This document shows, piece after piece, positions 1-9,189 of a stretch of 64,000 nucleotides of DNA (positions within the stretch are counted from its first letter, which is position 1; every line of letters starts with the position of its first letter). This stretch comes from Brenneria goodwinii (GTDB taxonomy: Bacteria > Pseudomonadota > Gammaproteobacteria > Enterobacterales > Enterobacteriaceae), in NCBI RefSeq assembly GCF_002291445.1, contig NZ_CP014137.1, positions 4,092,001-4,156,000 of the forward strand, read 5' to 3'. A program made the translations under genes and the position numbers. The notes under the pieces were generated by a model that did not search any database, was not told where the DNA came from, and was given only the letters and a program-made list of their open reading frames with translations.

Positions 1-216
1 ATCAGTTCCACCCGCTGACCCCATATGTCGATTTTAGGTAGCGATTTGACAGAGGTCTGGAGCCAGTTCGGCGCTGCACAGAGCATCTGGCGGTTCATCG
101 TCACGACACGCCAACCGGAGACCTCCTCCTCTGTCAATCAAAAAAACAACAAAAATGTTGTGTTACATAACTTTCATGATATTCTGTTACCGGTTTCAAT
201 AAATCGAAGGTGTTAT

Positions 217-651
217 ATGTTCAATTACCCGGCATTGGTGAGTTTTGATGAAGACTCAGGACAGTATGAAATTCTTTATAGAGATTTCAAAAACTTAACA
301 TCCACCGCATTCACAGAAGAGGATATCGTTCTGGAAGCGGCCCGTTGGTTAACAGAAATTATTGGAGAATATATTGATGCAAGGATACCGATTCCGCAGC
401 CGTCAGCGTTGCAGCACGACGAAATACGTATCCACCTTCCCGTATTGGTCAACCTGAAAGCGGCGTTGCATAACGCAATGATCCAGACCGGTACGCGAAA
501 AGCGGATTTGGCTCGCAAGCTTAATCAGAAAGGACCGCAGATAGACCGCCTATTGGATGTGAACCATGCGTCAAAAATTGAAACATTAGAGCAGGCTTTA
601 TATTTACTCGGCTATGAAGTTTCTGTTTCCGTTGCAGAACTAGATGCTTAA
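217..651 (+). CDS. HicB-family antitoxin-like protein (orphan in this window)
   Basis: A 144-residue protein with the usual HicB layout. The N-terminal part (MFNYPALVSFDEDSGQ, then an acidic helix around EEDIVLEAARWL) resembles the partial RNase-H fold that caps the HicA toxin. The C-terminal half (about residues 75-140) has a helix-turn-helix (RKADLARKLNQKGPQIDRLL) that would bind DNA. The open frame extends upstream to 25, but I chose the ATG at 217. It has AAGG six bases in front, and the upstream residues do not look like protein. HicA normally lies just upstream or downstream. Neither flank shows a HicA-sized (about 60-residue) reading frame with its G-S-H motif, so the gene appears solitary, or its toxin lies outside the window. 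Family assignment is fairly sure; function as an antitoxin is inferred. Confidence 0.75.
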   Translation: MFNYPALVSFDEDSGQYEILYRDFKNLTSTAFTEEDIVLEAARWLTEIIGEYIDARIPIPQPSALQHDEIRIHLPVLVNLKAALHNAMIQTGTRKADLARKLNQKGPQIDRLLDVNHASKIETLEQALYLLGYEVSVSVAELDA

Positions 652-1050
652 TCTATTGGATATAATGTAATAAAAACAGATTATACCTGGTAAATTAACT
701 ATTATTTTCATGCATTACCGCGTTTTCTATTTTTATTATTTAAACTCATTAAAAAAGCGTATAAACAGAGCGAAAAAACCGTATTCTCAACGAGTTTACG
801 GTTTTCGCTCATGAAATGGAATAAACTCATTCATCTGTGGCACGATAGGTTAAAAACATTGCAGAACAATAAAAATTAGTAACCTGTAAAATAATTATTA
901 ATTTAAACCTTTTCCCCAGATATAACCCGCAATATTTCAAAATAATTTTCATGAATTGAGTCACAAAATAAAACATCTATATCTCGCTATACTGATCGAA
1001 TACTAAAAATAAATTAAACGCTGTTAATTAACATTACTGGAGCAAATATC
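652..1050. other. AT-rich intergenic region with one long inverted repeat
   Basis: 399 bases without a convincing gene. The only clear structure is the inverted repeat at 768-810, listed separately. The right end is strongly AT-rich and presumably holds the promoter of the following reductase gene. No confident -35/-10 pair could be picked. Confidence 0.5.
768..810. repeat. Inverted repeat (hairpin) between hicB-like gene and reductase
   Basis: The left arm, GAGCGAAAAAACCGTA, and the right arm, TACGGTTTTCGCTC, are complementary apart from two extra A bases in the left arm. The loop is about 13 bases. There is no T-run after either arm, so it is a weak intrinsic terminator at best. It could terminate the hicB-like transcript or bind a regulator. 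Confidence 0.6.
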
Positions 1051-2982
1051 ATGTTTAAAACTTTATTTGAGCCTAAGAAAATAAATCAGTGCGTTATCCC
1101 CAACCGATTGATTGTTACCGCAATGGTGGCCAACTACTGTCATTCCGACGGCACCGCCTCCGATCGGTATATCGCCTACCACGAGGAGAAGGCGAAAGGC
1201 GGCTGGGGATTAATTATCACCGAAGACTATGCGGTCAACCAGCATGCGATGGGATATCAATACATTGCCGGCTTATGGCACGACGACCAGATAGCGAGCC
1301 ACAGAAAATTAACGGATACCGTGCATCGCTATGAAAGCAAGATTTTCGCCCAAATCTATCATGCGGGCCGGCAGAGCTGCCGCGCCGTCAACGGCGGAAT
1401 GCAGCCGGTCGCGCCTTCCGCCATTCCCTGTCCGTGGCTAAGAGAGATGCCGCGTGAACTATCGACGACGGAAATTCAGCAATTGGTCAAAGATTTCGGC
1501 CGGTGCGCGCGGCGGGTCAAGCAGGCGGGTTTTGACGGCGTCGAAATTCACGCGGCTCACGGCTATCTGATCGCCGAGTTTCTCTCTCCCTATGCCAATA
1601 AGCGCGTCGATAAGTACGGCGGCTGCCTGGAAAACCGGGTACGGTTTTTAAAGGAAATCTATCAGGAAGTTCGGCGTAACGTCGGGCCGGACTTCCCGGT
1701 GATCGTGCGCTTTTCCGCCGACGAGGGCTTTCTTGGCGGCCGCGATATCTCCGAAGCGCGGGTGTTGGCGCAGCTATTTGAAGAATGGGGGCTGGATGCG
1801 CTGGACGTATCCGTCGGCGCTTACGGCGATCACAATAAATACGGCACCGTATCCCCCATGTATGTCGGCCATGCCTGGACGGCGCCGTTGGCGGAAGAAA
1901 TAAAAAAACTGGTGAACATTCCGGTAATTACCGCTAATCGCATCAACGATCCAAGAATGGCGGATACCCTGCTGACGATGGGGAAAGCCGACTTTGTCGG
2001 CATGGGACGGGGTTCGCTGGCCGACCCGCATTTACCCCGCAAGGCCAAAGCCGGCGAACTGACGTCGATTCGCTACTGCATCGGATGTATGCAGGGCTGT
2101 ACCGGTAGTCTATATCTGGGCGAGCCGCTGAAATGTCTGGTCAATCCGTCGCTGGGAAGGGAAGGCGTTCTGGACTACAGCCAAACCGCAATGCCCAAAA
2201 ACGTTTTCGTCGCCGGCGGCGGGCCGGGCGGGATGGAGGCCGCAAGGGCCGCCGCGATGCGTGGCCACCGCGTGACGCTGTTTGAAAAGCGCAGCCAGCC
2301 AGGCGGACAATTTCTTTCTGCGGCCTACCCTCCCGGTAAAGGCGAGTTGGCGACCTATACCTCATGGATGATTGAGGAGTTGGAAAAGCTGAACGTGACC
2401 ATAAAATGCAATACCGAGCTGACAGAAGAGATAATCCGGCAGGAGAAACCCGACGCCGTGATTGTGGCGACCGGCGGCAAACCGGCTATCCCGCCGATTA
2501 AAGGCGTCAATCTGCCTCACGTTGTTCTAGCGGAGGATGTGTTATTGGGCAACGTGACCACCGGAAACAACATTGTCATCGCCGGCGGCGGCGAAGTGGG
2601 CGGAGAAACGGCAGCGCACCTTGCCATGCAGCAAAAGAACGTCGCCATTATTGAAATGCGGGATAATCTCCTACAGGAGTTGGACGGCGTGAGTAAATTA
2701 CACGTCTTAAAGCTGCTCGATGAATTCAACGTTAAGCAATATCTGAATACCACGGTCGCCGAAATCACCGAACAGCATGTGGTGGTTGAAAATCAGCAAG
2801 GACGCATGAATATCGCAGCGGACACCGTAGTGCTGGCGCTGGGCTATATTCCCGTTAACCAACTGGCGAAACAGCTAGCTGAATACGGCGAAAATGTTGC
2901 GGTAATCGGCGGGGCGGTGAAAACCAGCAATGCGCTGGTGGCCATCCGCGAAGGATTTGACGCCGGTATGGCGGTGGTTTAA
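1051..2982 (+). CDS. FadH/BaiCD-type NADH:flavin oxidoreductase (OYE + 4Fe-4S + FAD/NAD domains)
   Basis: 643 residues, the length of 2,4-dienoyl-CoA reductase (FadH) and related enoate reductases. Residues 1-330 form an old-yellow-enzyme FMN barrel; AHGYLIAEFLSPYANKR carries the active-site region. Next comes the iron-sulphur cluster motif with Cys343, Cys346, Cys350 and Cys362. The C-terminal half has two Rossmann motifs, VAGGGPGGMEAA (FAD) and IAGGGEVGGETAA (NAD(P)H). The enzyme would pass electrons from NAD(P)H through FAD and 4Fe-4S to FMN and reduce an activated C=C bond. GGAG lies eight bases before the ATG. It stands alone and ends convergent to the ddp operon. The substrate cannot be read from the sequence: FadH itself, a bile-acid-type or plant-enone reductase, or an amine dehydrogenase relative are all possible. 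Confidence 0.85.
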   Translation: MFKTLFEPKKINQCVIPNRLIVTAMVANYCHSDGTASDRYIAYHEEKAKGGWGLIITEDYAVNQHAMGYQYIAGLWHDDQIASHRKLTDTVHRYESKIFAQIYHAGRQSCRAVNGGMQPVAPSAIPCPWLREMPRELSTTEIQQLVKDFGRCARRVKQAGFDGVEIHAAHGYLIAEFLSPYANKRVDKYGGCLENRVRFLKEIYQEVRRNVGPDFPVIVRFSADEGFLGGRDISEARVLAQLFEEWGLDALDVSVGAYGDHNKYGTVSPMYVGHAWTAPLAEEIKKLVNIPVITANRINDPRMADTLLTMGKADFVGMGRGSLADPHLPRKAKAGELTSIRYCIGCMQGCTGSLYLGEPLKCLVNPSLGREGVLDYSQTAMPKNVFVAGGGPGGMEAARAAAMRGHRVTLFEKRSQPGGQFLSAAYPPGKGELATYTSWMIEELEKLNVTIKCNTELTEEIIRQEKPDAVIVATGGKPAIPPIKGVNLPHVVLAEDVLLGNVTTGNNIVIAGGGEVGGETAAHLAMQQKNVAIIEMRDNLLQELDGVSKLHVLKLLDEFNVKQYLNTTVAEITEQHVVVENQQGRMNIAADTVVLALGYIPVNQLAKQLAEYGENVAVIGGAVKTSNALVAIREGFDAGMAVV

Positions 2983-3012
2983 CGCCGCACGTTAAAATCC
3001 CGGCAATCATAA

Positions 3013-3036
3013 CGGGGCGAATGACCGTTCGCCCCG
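3013..3036. terminator. GC-rich hairpin between convergent genes
   Basis: A perfect nine-base stem, CGGGGCGAA/TTCGCCCCG, with loop TGACCG. It sits between the stop of the reductase and the stop of ddpF. No T-tract follows on either strand, so it is probably a transcript-end stabilising or weak bidirectional terminator structure. Confidence 0.5.
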
Positions 3037-3110
3037 TCGCCGCAGTTTTAGCCGACGGCCTGATAGTAAAACGGGCAATAACACTCGGTGGTAAACCACC
3101 TTGTCGCTTG

Positions 3111-4052
3111 TCAACCGGCTCGCCAGCAGCGAACCTCAATGCCCTGCGCCGTCGACTGCATCGGCTGTCGCCGCTCGCATCCGGCCGTCGCCTGCGGGCA
3201 GCGCTCGCGGAAAAAACAGCCCTGCGGCAACACGCGGTTGCCCGGCAGTTCGCCTTTTCGATCCTCTACCTCGCCGTCCAGCGAACTGTCCACGCGCGGC
3301 ACCGAATCAAGCAACAGTTTGGTGTAAGGGTGTTTGGGCGCGCAGAGCACCTGCTGAGCATCGCCCAATTCGACAATTTGCCCCAGATACATCACCGCGA
3401 CGCGGTCGCTCATATGACGCACCACCGATACATTGTGCGAAATCAGCACATAGGTTAGTTCGCGCTGCCGCTGCAACTTCACCAACAGATTGAGAATTTG
3501 CGCCTGAACGGAAATATCCAGCGCCGACGTCGGCTCATCCAGCACGATGATATCGGGCTGCGACGAGAGCGCGCGGGCAATGGAAATTCGCTGGCGCTGA
3601 CCGCCGGAAAAAGCATGCGGCAACCGATCCAAATATTCCGAGCGAATACCCACCAGTTCCGCCAACTCCACCGCTAATTCACGGCGTTCGCGTTCGCTAT
3701 TGTGTTTCTGTAGCCAGACCGGTTCGGTAATAATGCGCCAGACGGGTAAACGCGGATCCAGCGAGGAAAGCGGATCCTGAAATACCATCTGCATACCGCT
3801 GCCCAGCCATGAGGTCGGACTGCGGGCGCGGGAACACTTGCCGGCGGCGGGCGCCAACATGCCCATCAGTAACTGGGCCAGCGTGCTTTTACCGCAGCCG
3901 GACTCGCCCACAATGCCCAGCGTTTCCCCGCGAACAATGCGCAAATCCAGACCGTTTAGCGCATGCACCTGTTCGGTGACTTTGCCGCGCCAGTTTTTCC
4001 GGGCGGGGAAATTGACGTGAACATCCTGTAGTTCAAGCAAAATATCAGACAT
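3111..4052 (-). CDS. ddpF: Dipeptide ABC transporter ATP-binding protein DdpF
   Basis: 313 residues from the ATG at 4052, which has GGAGG six bases upstream and overlaps the end of ddpD by eight bases. An in-frame start at 4097 is less likely. It is an ABC ATPase of the oligopeptide class: Walker A GESGCGKST, signature SGGQRQRISIARAL, Walker B VLDEPTSALD. The C-terminal oligopeptide-transporter extension is rich in cysteine (CFFRERCPQATAGC), as in DppF/OppF, where the cysteines hold an iron-sulphur cluster. It is the second ATPase of the importer and pairs with DdpD at the cytoplasmic face of DdpBC. The gene is last in the ddp operon. The symbol rests on operon order with ddpX rather than on sequence alone. 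Confidence 0.88.
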   Translation of the reverse strand: MSDILLELQDVHVNFPARKNWRGKVTEQVHALNGLDLRIVRGETLGIVGESGCGKSTLAQLLMGMLAPAAGKCSRARSPTSWLGSGMQMVFQDPLSSLDPRLPVWRIITEPVWLQKHNSERERRELAVELAELVGIRSEYLDRLPHAFSGGQRQRISIARALSSQPDIIVLDEPTSALDISVQAQILNLLVKLQRQRELTYVLISHNVSVVRHMSDRVAVMYLGQIVELGDAQQVLCAPKHPYTKLLLDSVPRVDSSLDGEVEDRKGELPGNRVLPQGCFFRERCPQATAGCERRQPMQSTAQGIEVRCWRAG

Positions 4053-5031
4053 GTTCCGCCTCCCGTTGCGGATGCCAGCAGGCGGCGAGTTGTTCACCGG
4101 CGCCGCAGGACGTTAATGCGGGTAGCTGCCCGCAGCGCGCATCGGCGGCAAAACAGCGATCACGGAAAGCGCAGCCGACCGGCAAAGACGCCAGATTAGG
4201 CACGGTGCCCGGAATAGCGGGCAGCGGCGCGCGCGGCGCCGCTTCTTCCGGCGCACAGCGCAGCAGGCCAATGGAGTAGGGATGGACGGGATGTTTAATC
4301 ACATCCCGCGTGGCGCCGCACTCTACCACCCTGCCGGCGTACATCACATACAGCCGATCGCAAAGCTGAGACACCACCGCCATGTCATGGCTGATAAACA
4401 GCACCGACGTACCGCTGGCGCGCGCTTTCTGCTGCAGCAGACGCAGCACCTGCCGCTGCACGGTGACATCCAGCGCAGTGGTCGGCTCATCGGCGATAAT
4501 CAGCTCCGGGTCGCAGGAGAAGGCCAGCGCGATCACCACCCGCTGGCGCATGCCGCCCGACAGTTCAAAGGGGTAGCGCTCCATCACCCTGGCGGCATCG
4601 GAAATCTGCATTTCATTCAGCAGGCTGATGGCCTTTTCACCCGCCGCTTTGCGGGTAAGGGGCTGGTGCTGGCGGATCACGTCGGTCATCTGCTGTCCGA
4701 TACGCCGCGTGGGATTCAGCGCCGTCATCGGCTCCTGAAAGATCATCGCCACTTTTGCGCCGCGCAGTCGCCGCATCTGTTTCTCGCTGGCGTTCAGCAC
4801 ATCCTGACCGAGAACGGTAAGACTGCCGCCGTTGATGAGATAGCTGTTGGGCGGCAGCAAACGCATCGCCAGCATCGCCGTCACCGACTTACCGGAGCCG
4901 GACTCCCCCACCACGCCGACAATCTCGCCGCGTTTCACCTGCAGTGAAACCTCGTTCAGCGCGCTGACCTGGCCGTTATACACCGGGAAGCTCAGCTGTA
5001 AATTATCGATATTCAGAACGTCGTCACGCAT
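4045..5031 (-). CDS. ddpD: Dipeptide ABC transporter ATP-binding protein DdpD
   Basis: 328 residues. Walker A is GESGSGKSV, the signature is LSGGMRQRVVIALAF, and Walker B is IIADEPTTALD. The C-terminal oligopeptide-type extension has a cysteine cluster (CAFRDRCFAADARC). It forms the ATPase pair with DdpF and drives uptake through DdpB/DdpC. The start codon shares one base with the ddpC stop (TAATG), and a GGAGG lies upstream inside the end of ddpC, so translation is probably coupled. Sequence alone would allow DppD or another peptide/nickel system. The neighbouring D-Ala-D-Ala dipeptidase supports ddp. Confidence 0.88.
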   Translation of the reverse strand: MRDDVLNIDNLQLSFPVYNGQVSALNEVSLQVKRGEIVGVVGESGSGKSVTAMLAMRLLPPNSYLINGGSLTVLGQDVLNASEKQMRRLRGAKVAMIFQEPMTALNPTRRIGQQMTDVIRQHQPLTRKAAGEKAISLLNEMQISDAARVMERYPFELSGGMRQRVVIALAFSCDPELIIADEPTTALDVTVQRQVLRLLQQKARASGTSVLFISHDMAVVSQLCDRLYVMYAGRVVECGATRDVIKHPVHPYSIGLLRCAPEEAAPRAPLPAIPGTVPNLASLPVGCAFRDRCFAADARCGQLPALTSCGAGEQLAACWHPQREAEHV

Positions 5032-5924
5032 TAGTGTCTCCCTCCGCTTTTCGGGTCGAGCAGGTCACGCAGGCCATCGCCAAACAGGTTAAATCCGACG
5101 GCGGTAATCAAAATCGCCAGGCCGGGGAAGGTGCAATACCACCACTGGTCGAGCACATAGTTACGGCCGTTGGCGACCATCGCGCCCCACTCCGCCGTCG
5201 GCTGCTGCGCGCCAAGACCGATAAACCCCAGCGTGGCGGCCATCAGTATGGCGGTGCCGATATCCAGCGACGCCTGCACAATCAGCGGCGGCAGCGCATT
5301 GCGCAGAACGTGCCAGCTAATCAGATGCCAGCGCGTGGCGCCAAAAATTCTTGCCGCCTGGACATAGGCCAACTGACGCACCACCAGAGTTTGTCCGCGC
5401 GCCAGGCGGACATAAAAGGGAATGCGCACGATGGCGATCGCCAGCATCGCGTTAAACAGGCTCGGCCCCAGCGCGGCCGCCAGCGCCATGGTCAATACCA
5501 GCGAGGGAATCGACAGCATGATGTCCATGATGCGCATAATCAACGCGTCGGCCCAGCCGCCCAATACGCCGGAAAAGCAGCCCAGCAGCGAACCGATAAT
5601 GCCGGAGAACAACACCACCGCCAGACCCGCGGCCACCGACTGCTGGCTGCCGACCAATACGCGGCTGAACAGATCGCGCCCGACTTCGTCCGTGCCGAAC
5701 CAGTGCTGCGCCGAGGGCGGTTGCAAACGGGCCGCCAGATCGATGGCGTTGGGGTCCAGCGGCGTTAACCACGGCGAGAAGATCATCATCAGCAGCATAA
5801 CCAGCATAATGACGCCGCCGATCAGCGTCAGCGGGCTGCTTTTCAACAGCCAGAAGCGTTTACCCCAGCGCTGTCGCCATTCGCTTTTGCGCGGCGCGGC
5901 AATAGTTTCGTTGATTGACATCAT
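5031..5924 (-). CDS. ddpC: Dipeptide ABC transporter permease DdpC
   Basis: 297 residues from the ATG at 5924, which overlaps the ddpB stop in an ATGA arrangement with a GGAGG just upstream. A longer frame starts at 5960 but overlaps ddpB more and lacks a ribosome site. There are about six membrane segments, the first around residues 27-48 (SPLTLIGGVIMLVMLLMMIF). A DppC-type amphipathic loop (FGTDEVGRDLFSRVLVGS) follows. The cytoplasmic coupling loop (AARIFGATRWHLISWHVLRNALPP) docks on the ATPases. It forms the membrane channel with DdpB. Length and order match the ddp/dpp families. Confidence 0.87.
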   Translation of the reverse strand: MMSINETIAAPRKSEWRQRWGKRFWLLKSSPLTLIGGVIMLVMLLMMIFSPWLTPLDPNAIDLAARLQPPSAQHWFGTDEVGRDLFSRVLVGSQQSVAAGLAVVLFSGIIGSLLGCFSGVLGGWADALIMRIMDIMLSIPSLVLTMALAAALGPSLFNAMLAIAIVRIPFYVRLARGQTLVVRQLAYVQAARIFGATRWHLISWHVLRNALPPLIVQASLDIGTAILMAATLGFIGLGAQQPTAEWGAMVANGRNYVLDQWWYCTFPGLAILITAVGFNLFGDGLRDLLDPKSGGRH

Positions 5925-6943
5925 TGCGCCCCTCCACGTCCAATGCGGGGATCGATCCATAAATAGAGCAGATCCACCACCAAATTAACCACCACATACG
6001 CCAGTGAAACCACCACCGCGAACCCCATAACCGCAGGAAAATCAAGCGACTGAATCGACGACACCACATAAGCGCCCATTCCGGGCCAGGAGAAGACGGT
6101 TTCCGTCAGTACCGCGCCATACAGCAGGTCGCCCAGGGCCAGCCCCAGCACGGTTACAGACGGGATCAGCGCATTGGGCAACGCATAGCCGAGGATGACG
6201 CGCCAGGCGGGCAGGCCGCTGGCGCGCGCGGTGCGAATATAATCTTCGCTGAGCTGCTCCAGCATGGCGGAACGAATTTGCCGCGCCACAATCCCCAGAT
6301 GCACGAACGCCAGCGTCAGCGCGGGTAAAATCAAATGCTGCAGGCTGTTCCAGAACGCTTCCCCGTTCCCCTCCAGCAGCGAGTCGATGGTATAAAAGCC
6401 CGTCACATGCCGCGGCGGGTCGAGCCAGTCATCCAGTCGTCCGCCGCCGGGCAGCAAATTAAGGTGTCCGTAAAACAGCACAATGACGCCCAGCCCCAGC
6501 CAAAACGCAGGGGTAGAGATCCCGGTGATCGCCAGTAAACGCACCAGATGATCGAGCCAGCGGTTGCGATACACCGCCGATAGCACGCCGAGCGGCACGC
6601 CCAGCATCAGCGCCAGCAGCAGGGCGCAAAAGGCCAGTTCCAACGTTGCGGGAAAGAACGCGCGTAAATCGTCCAGCACCGGACGGCCGGTGCGAATGGA
6701 GGTTCCCAGGTCGCCATGCAGTAAATCGCCGACATAGCGGTAAAACTGAACATACAGCGGCTGATCCAACCCCAGTTGCTGGCGGATGTGCTGCACGATC
6801 TCGTCGCTGGCGCGATCCCCGGCCAGCAATCGCGCCGGATCGCCGGGGATCAGGTGGGAAATAATAAAGGTGATGACGCAAACCCCGGCCACCACCAGTA
6901 TGAGTCCCCAACAGCGCTGCCGTAAAATGCTCCAGAAGGTCAT
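5921..6943 (-). CDS. ddpB: Dipeptide ABC transporter permease DdpB
   Basis: 340 residues, the DppB/OppB type. It starts with a membrane anchor (GLILVVAGVCVITFIISHLIPGDP, the last part being the family motif). A periplasmic loop follows, then five more membrane helices. The coupling loop is around DYIRTARASGLPAWRVILGYALPNALIPS. It forms the channel for periplasmic dipeptide together with DdpC. The gap to the upstream binding-protein gene is about 63 bases, and downstream it overlaps ddpC. A perfect family match in length and motifs gives high confidence in class; the D-Ala-D-Ala substrate is inferred from ddpX. Confidence 0.87.
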   Translation of the reverse strand: MTFWSILRQRCWGLILVVAGVCVITFIISHLIPGDPARLLAGDRASDEIVQHIRQQLGLDQPLYVQFYRYVGDLLHGDLGTSIRTGRPVLDDLRAFFPATLELAFCALLLALMLGVPLGVLSAVYRNRWLDHLVRLLAITGISTPAFWLGLGVIVLFYGHLNLLPGGGRLDDWLDPPRHVTGFYTIDSLLEGNGEAFWNSLQHLILPALTLAFVHLGIVARQIRSAMLEQLSEDYIRTARASGLPAWRVILGYALPNALIPSVTVLGLALGDLLYGAVLTETVFSWPGMGAYVVSSIQSLDFPAVMGFAVVVSLAYVVVNLVVDLLYLWIDPRIGRGGAQ

Positions 6944-7006
6944 ATCAAGCCCCCAGTCAAAGAACAGGGCCAGCCGCGGCCCTTAATAAAAGTGTTGCTT
7001 ATCTTC

Positions 7007-8569
7007 TTATTTGCTCATCGTCGCGACGTTAAACACCTGCTCCAACATCGGATTGAAAACAAAGCCTTTTACCTCTTTGTTCATCGCGACCTGATAGTTT
7101 TTCTGGAACAGATAGACGTAGGCGGCCTCATCGATGACGATCTTCTGCGCCGCCTGATAGTCTTTGGTGCGCTCGGCCTGATCCGCCGTAGAAACGGCTT
7201 TTTTCAGCAAATCGTCGACGGTTTTGTTGTCATAAAAAGAGCGGTTGCCCGGCAGGCCTTTCTTATCGGACTCGAACCAGTAGTTCATAAACATATAGGG
7301 ATCGGCGAAGTCAGGGCTCCAGTTGCCGATGGCGATGTCGTAATCCCCCTTGCCGACGCGATCGCGCATGGTGGCGTTGGCCAATTTCTCCAGCTTGACG
7401 TCGATGCCCAGGGTTTTGAGACTCGCCTGGGTGGAGATGGCGATCGGCTCCCAGTTGGCATCGCTGTCCGAATAGAGGAATGTCAGGCCGGATGGTTTCT
7501 CGGCAACCTTGTCATAGGCGGCTTTCGCTTTTTCCGGGTCGAAGCTGTACTGCATGGCTTGCGCGTCGTAGCCCCACATCCCTTCGGGGATCGGGCCGCG
7601 CATCTGTTTGCCGTTGCCGCCAAGGAGACCGTTCACCATGCCCTGATAATCGGTTGACCAGGAGACGGCGCGGCGCAGATCGACCTGATTTAGCGGCGCC
7701 TTGCCGTTGTTGAGATAGAGATAGGTCACGCGCAACGACGGATATTCATCGACGGCGACGTTCCCCTCTTTCTTCAACGCCGCCAGCTGATCGACCGGCA
7801 GCGATTCGGCAATATCAATATCGCCGCGGGAAAGCTGCAAACGGCGGGACGCGCTCTCGCCGATGATCTTCACGGAGACGCGTTTAAAGGCCGGTTTCGC
7901 GCCGTGGTAGTGCGGATTGGGAACCAGAACCAGCTGCTGCCCTTTCTGCCAGCGCTGCAACATATACGGGCCGGAACCGGCGGTGTTCTCCGCCAGCCAG
8001 CCTTTGGCGTCATCGGCGCCGTGCTCTTTCATTACCGCGGGATTAATTATCGCGGCGCCATCGTTAGCCAACGTGTAAAGGAACGGAGAAAAAGGCGAAC
8101 TAAGGGTAAAACGCACCGTTAGAGGATCAACCACTTCGACGTTTAAATCCTTCGGATAAGCCTCCGACGGCCCTTGTCCAATCTTCAGCAAACGCTCGAA
8201 CGAGAACTTGACCGCCTCCGCCGTGACCGGCGTGCCATCAGCGAATTTGGCATCGTTTTTCAGCGTAAAGGTCCAGACTTTCTGATCGTCGGAAGCCTGC
8301 CAGCTTTCCGCCAAATCGCCTTCCACCTCCGTGGAGCCTTTGCCATTTTCCGTTTTATACTGCACCAGGCGCTGATAGGCGGGATAAGTGACCGTCCAGT
8401 CGTTATTATCAATGGTGACCGCCGGATCGAGCGTCTGCGGATCGGCAGCCTTGCCAATCACCAACATATCCTTTGGCACCGCCGCCAGGACTGGCGTGAT
8501 ACTCATGGCAATCGCCGCGGCGATCAACGCCGGTCGAAACAATGAAACTGCGGTAGTCGTTATCTTCAT
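7007..8569 (-). CDS. ddpA: Periplasmic dipeptide-binding protein DdpA
   Basis: 520 residues, family 5 extracellular solute-binding protein (DppA/OppA class). An N-terminal Sec signal (FRPALIAAAIAMSITPVLA) ends near residue 29. Then comes the family start DMLVIGKAADPQTLDPA. The protein would capture dipeptide, presumably D-Ala-D-Ala released from peptidoglycan, and present it to DdpBC. It follows ddpX with a 27-base gap, as in the E. coli ddpXABCDF order. The 63-base gap after it is a typical place for reduced expression of the membrane genes. No strong hairpin was identified there. Confidence 0.87.
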   Translation of the reverse strand: MKITTTAVSLFRPALIAAAIAMSITPVLAAVPKDMLVIGKAADPQTLDPAVTIDNNDWTVTYPAYQRLVQYKTENGKGSTEVEGDLAESWQASDDQKVWTFTLKNDAKFADGTPVTAEAVKFSFERLLKIGQGPSEAYPKDLNVEVVDPLTVRFTLSSPFSPFLYTLANDGAAIINPAVMKEHGADDAKGWLAENTAGSGPYMLQRWQKGQQLVLVPNPHYHGAKPAFKRVSVKIIGESASRRLQLSRGDIDIAESLPVDQLAALKKEGNVAVDEYPSLRVTYLYLNNGKAPLNQVDLRRAVSWSTDYQGMVNGLLGGNGKQMRGPIPEGMWGYDAQAMQYSFDPEKAKAAYDKVAEKPSGLTFLYSDSDANWEPIAISTQASLKTLGIDVKLEKLANATMRDRVGKGDYDIAIGNWSPDFADPYMFMNYWFESDKKGLPGNRSFYDNKTVDDLLKKAVSTADQAERTKDYQAAQKIVIDEAAYVYLFQKNYQVAMNKEVKGFVFNPMLEQVFNVATMSK

Positions 8570-8596
8570 GACAGTGCTCCTGGTTTCAAAAGTAAG

Positions 8597-9175
8597 TTAA
8601 GGGGTGGTGACGTTTTGCGGGGCGATGCAGCTAAAGCGATCGCTTAACAGCGGGTAGGCCGTAGAGTCGGGCAGTTCGAAGTGCCACCATTCACTGGCGA
8701 TACCGATAAAACCGCCGCCGAACATGATGGCGTTCAGCAGCAGACGATTACGTTGCGCCGCAGGCGGCACATCCGGATGGTAAGGGTGAGAACGTTCATT
8801 CATCTCATCAAAGCCGGTGCCCATATCCAGAACCTGACCGTTTTCGTCGATCAGCGTGACATCAACGGCGGTGCCGCGGCTGTGATTGGAGCCTAACGAG
8901 ACCTCCACCACATACTTCGGATCCGGACAGGCCAGCCACAGATACTCTTGCGCTTTCTTTGGGCGATAGGCGTCGTAAATCAATAACCTGACCCCCGCCA
9001 GCGCGGCGATGTCCACGCTGCGCATCAAAGCGCTGGCGGCCTTGGGATGCAGCAAACAGCGATTTTCGCTGTAAATAGTCTGGCCCGTAATATTATCCGG
9101 CGTTGCATACTTCATATCGATGCGCACCTGCGGCATTGCAGAACAAACATCAACCAATTCAATTTCTTGCGTCAT
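8597..9175 (-). CDS. ddpX: D-alanyl-D-alanine dipeptidase (VanX/DdpX family)
   Basis: 192 residues, the length of E. coli DdpX. The zinc-peptidase motif SNHSRGTAVDVTL holds the SxHxxGxAxD ligand pair (His and Asp). EWWHFE near the C-terminus gives the catalytic Glu and third ligand His. The DAYRP motif (LLIYDAYRPKKAQ) supplies the active-site Arg. The enzyme cleaves D-Ala-D-Ala to D-alanine in the cytoplasm. Together with the importer genes downstream it would let the cell feed on peptidoglycan dipeptide. It starts 14 bases after the RpiR regulator gene, so the two are probably co-transcribed. Confidence 0.92.
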   Translation of the reverse strand: MTQEIELVDVCSAMPQVRIDMKYATPDNITGQTIYSENRCLLHPKAASALMRSVDIAALAGVRLLIYDAYRPKKAQEYLWLACPDPKYVVEVSLGSNHSRGTAVDVTLIDENGQVLDMGTGFDEMNERSHPYHPDVPPAAQRNRLLLNAIMFGGGFIGIASEWWHFELPDSTAYPLLSDRFSCIAPQNVTTP

Positions 9176-9189
9176 ATAACAGACCTTGT

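Noticed and set aside
25..216. N-terminal extension of the hicB-like reading frame, starting at 25
   Set aside because: The residues are not protein-like, and the ATG at 217 has a good ribosome site and the family start.
3021..5988. Long + strand frames opposite the ddp operon
   Set aside because: They are composition shadows of GC-rich genes, rich in Arg/His/Gln, without ribosome sites or homology.
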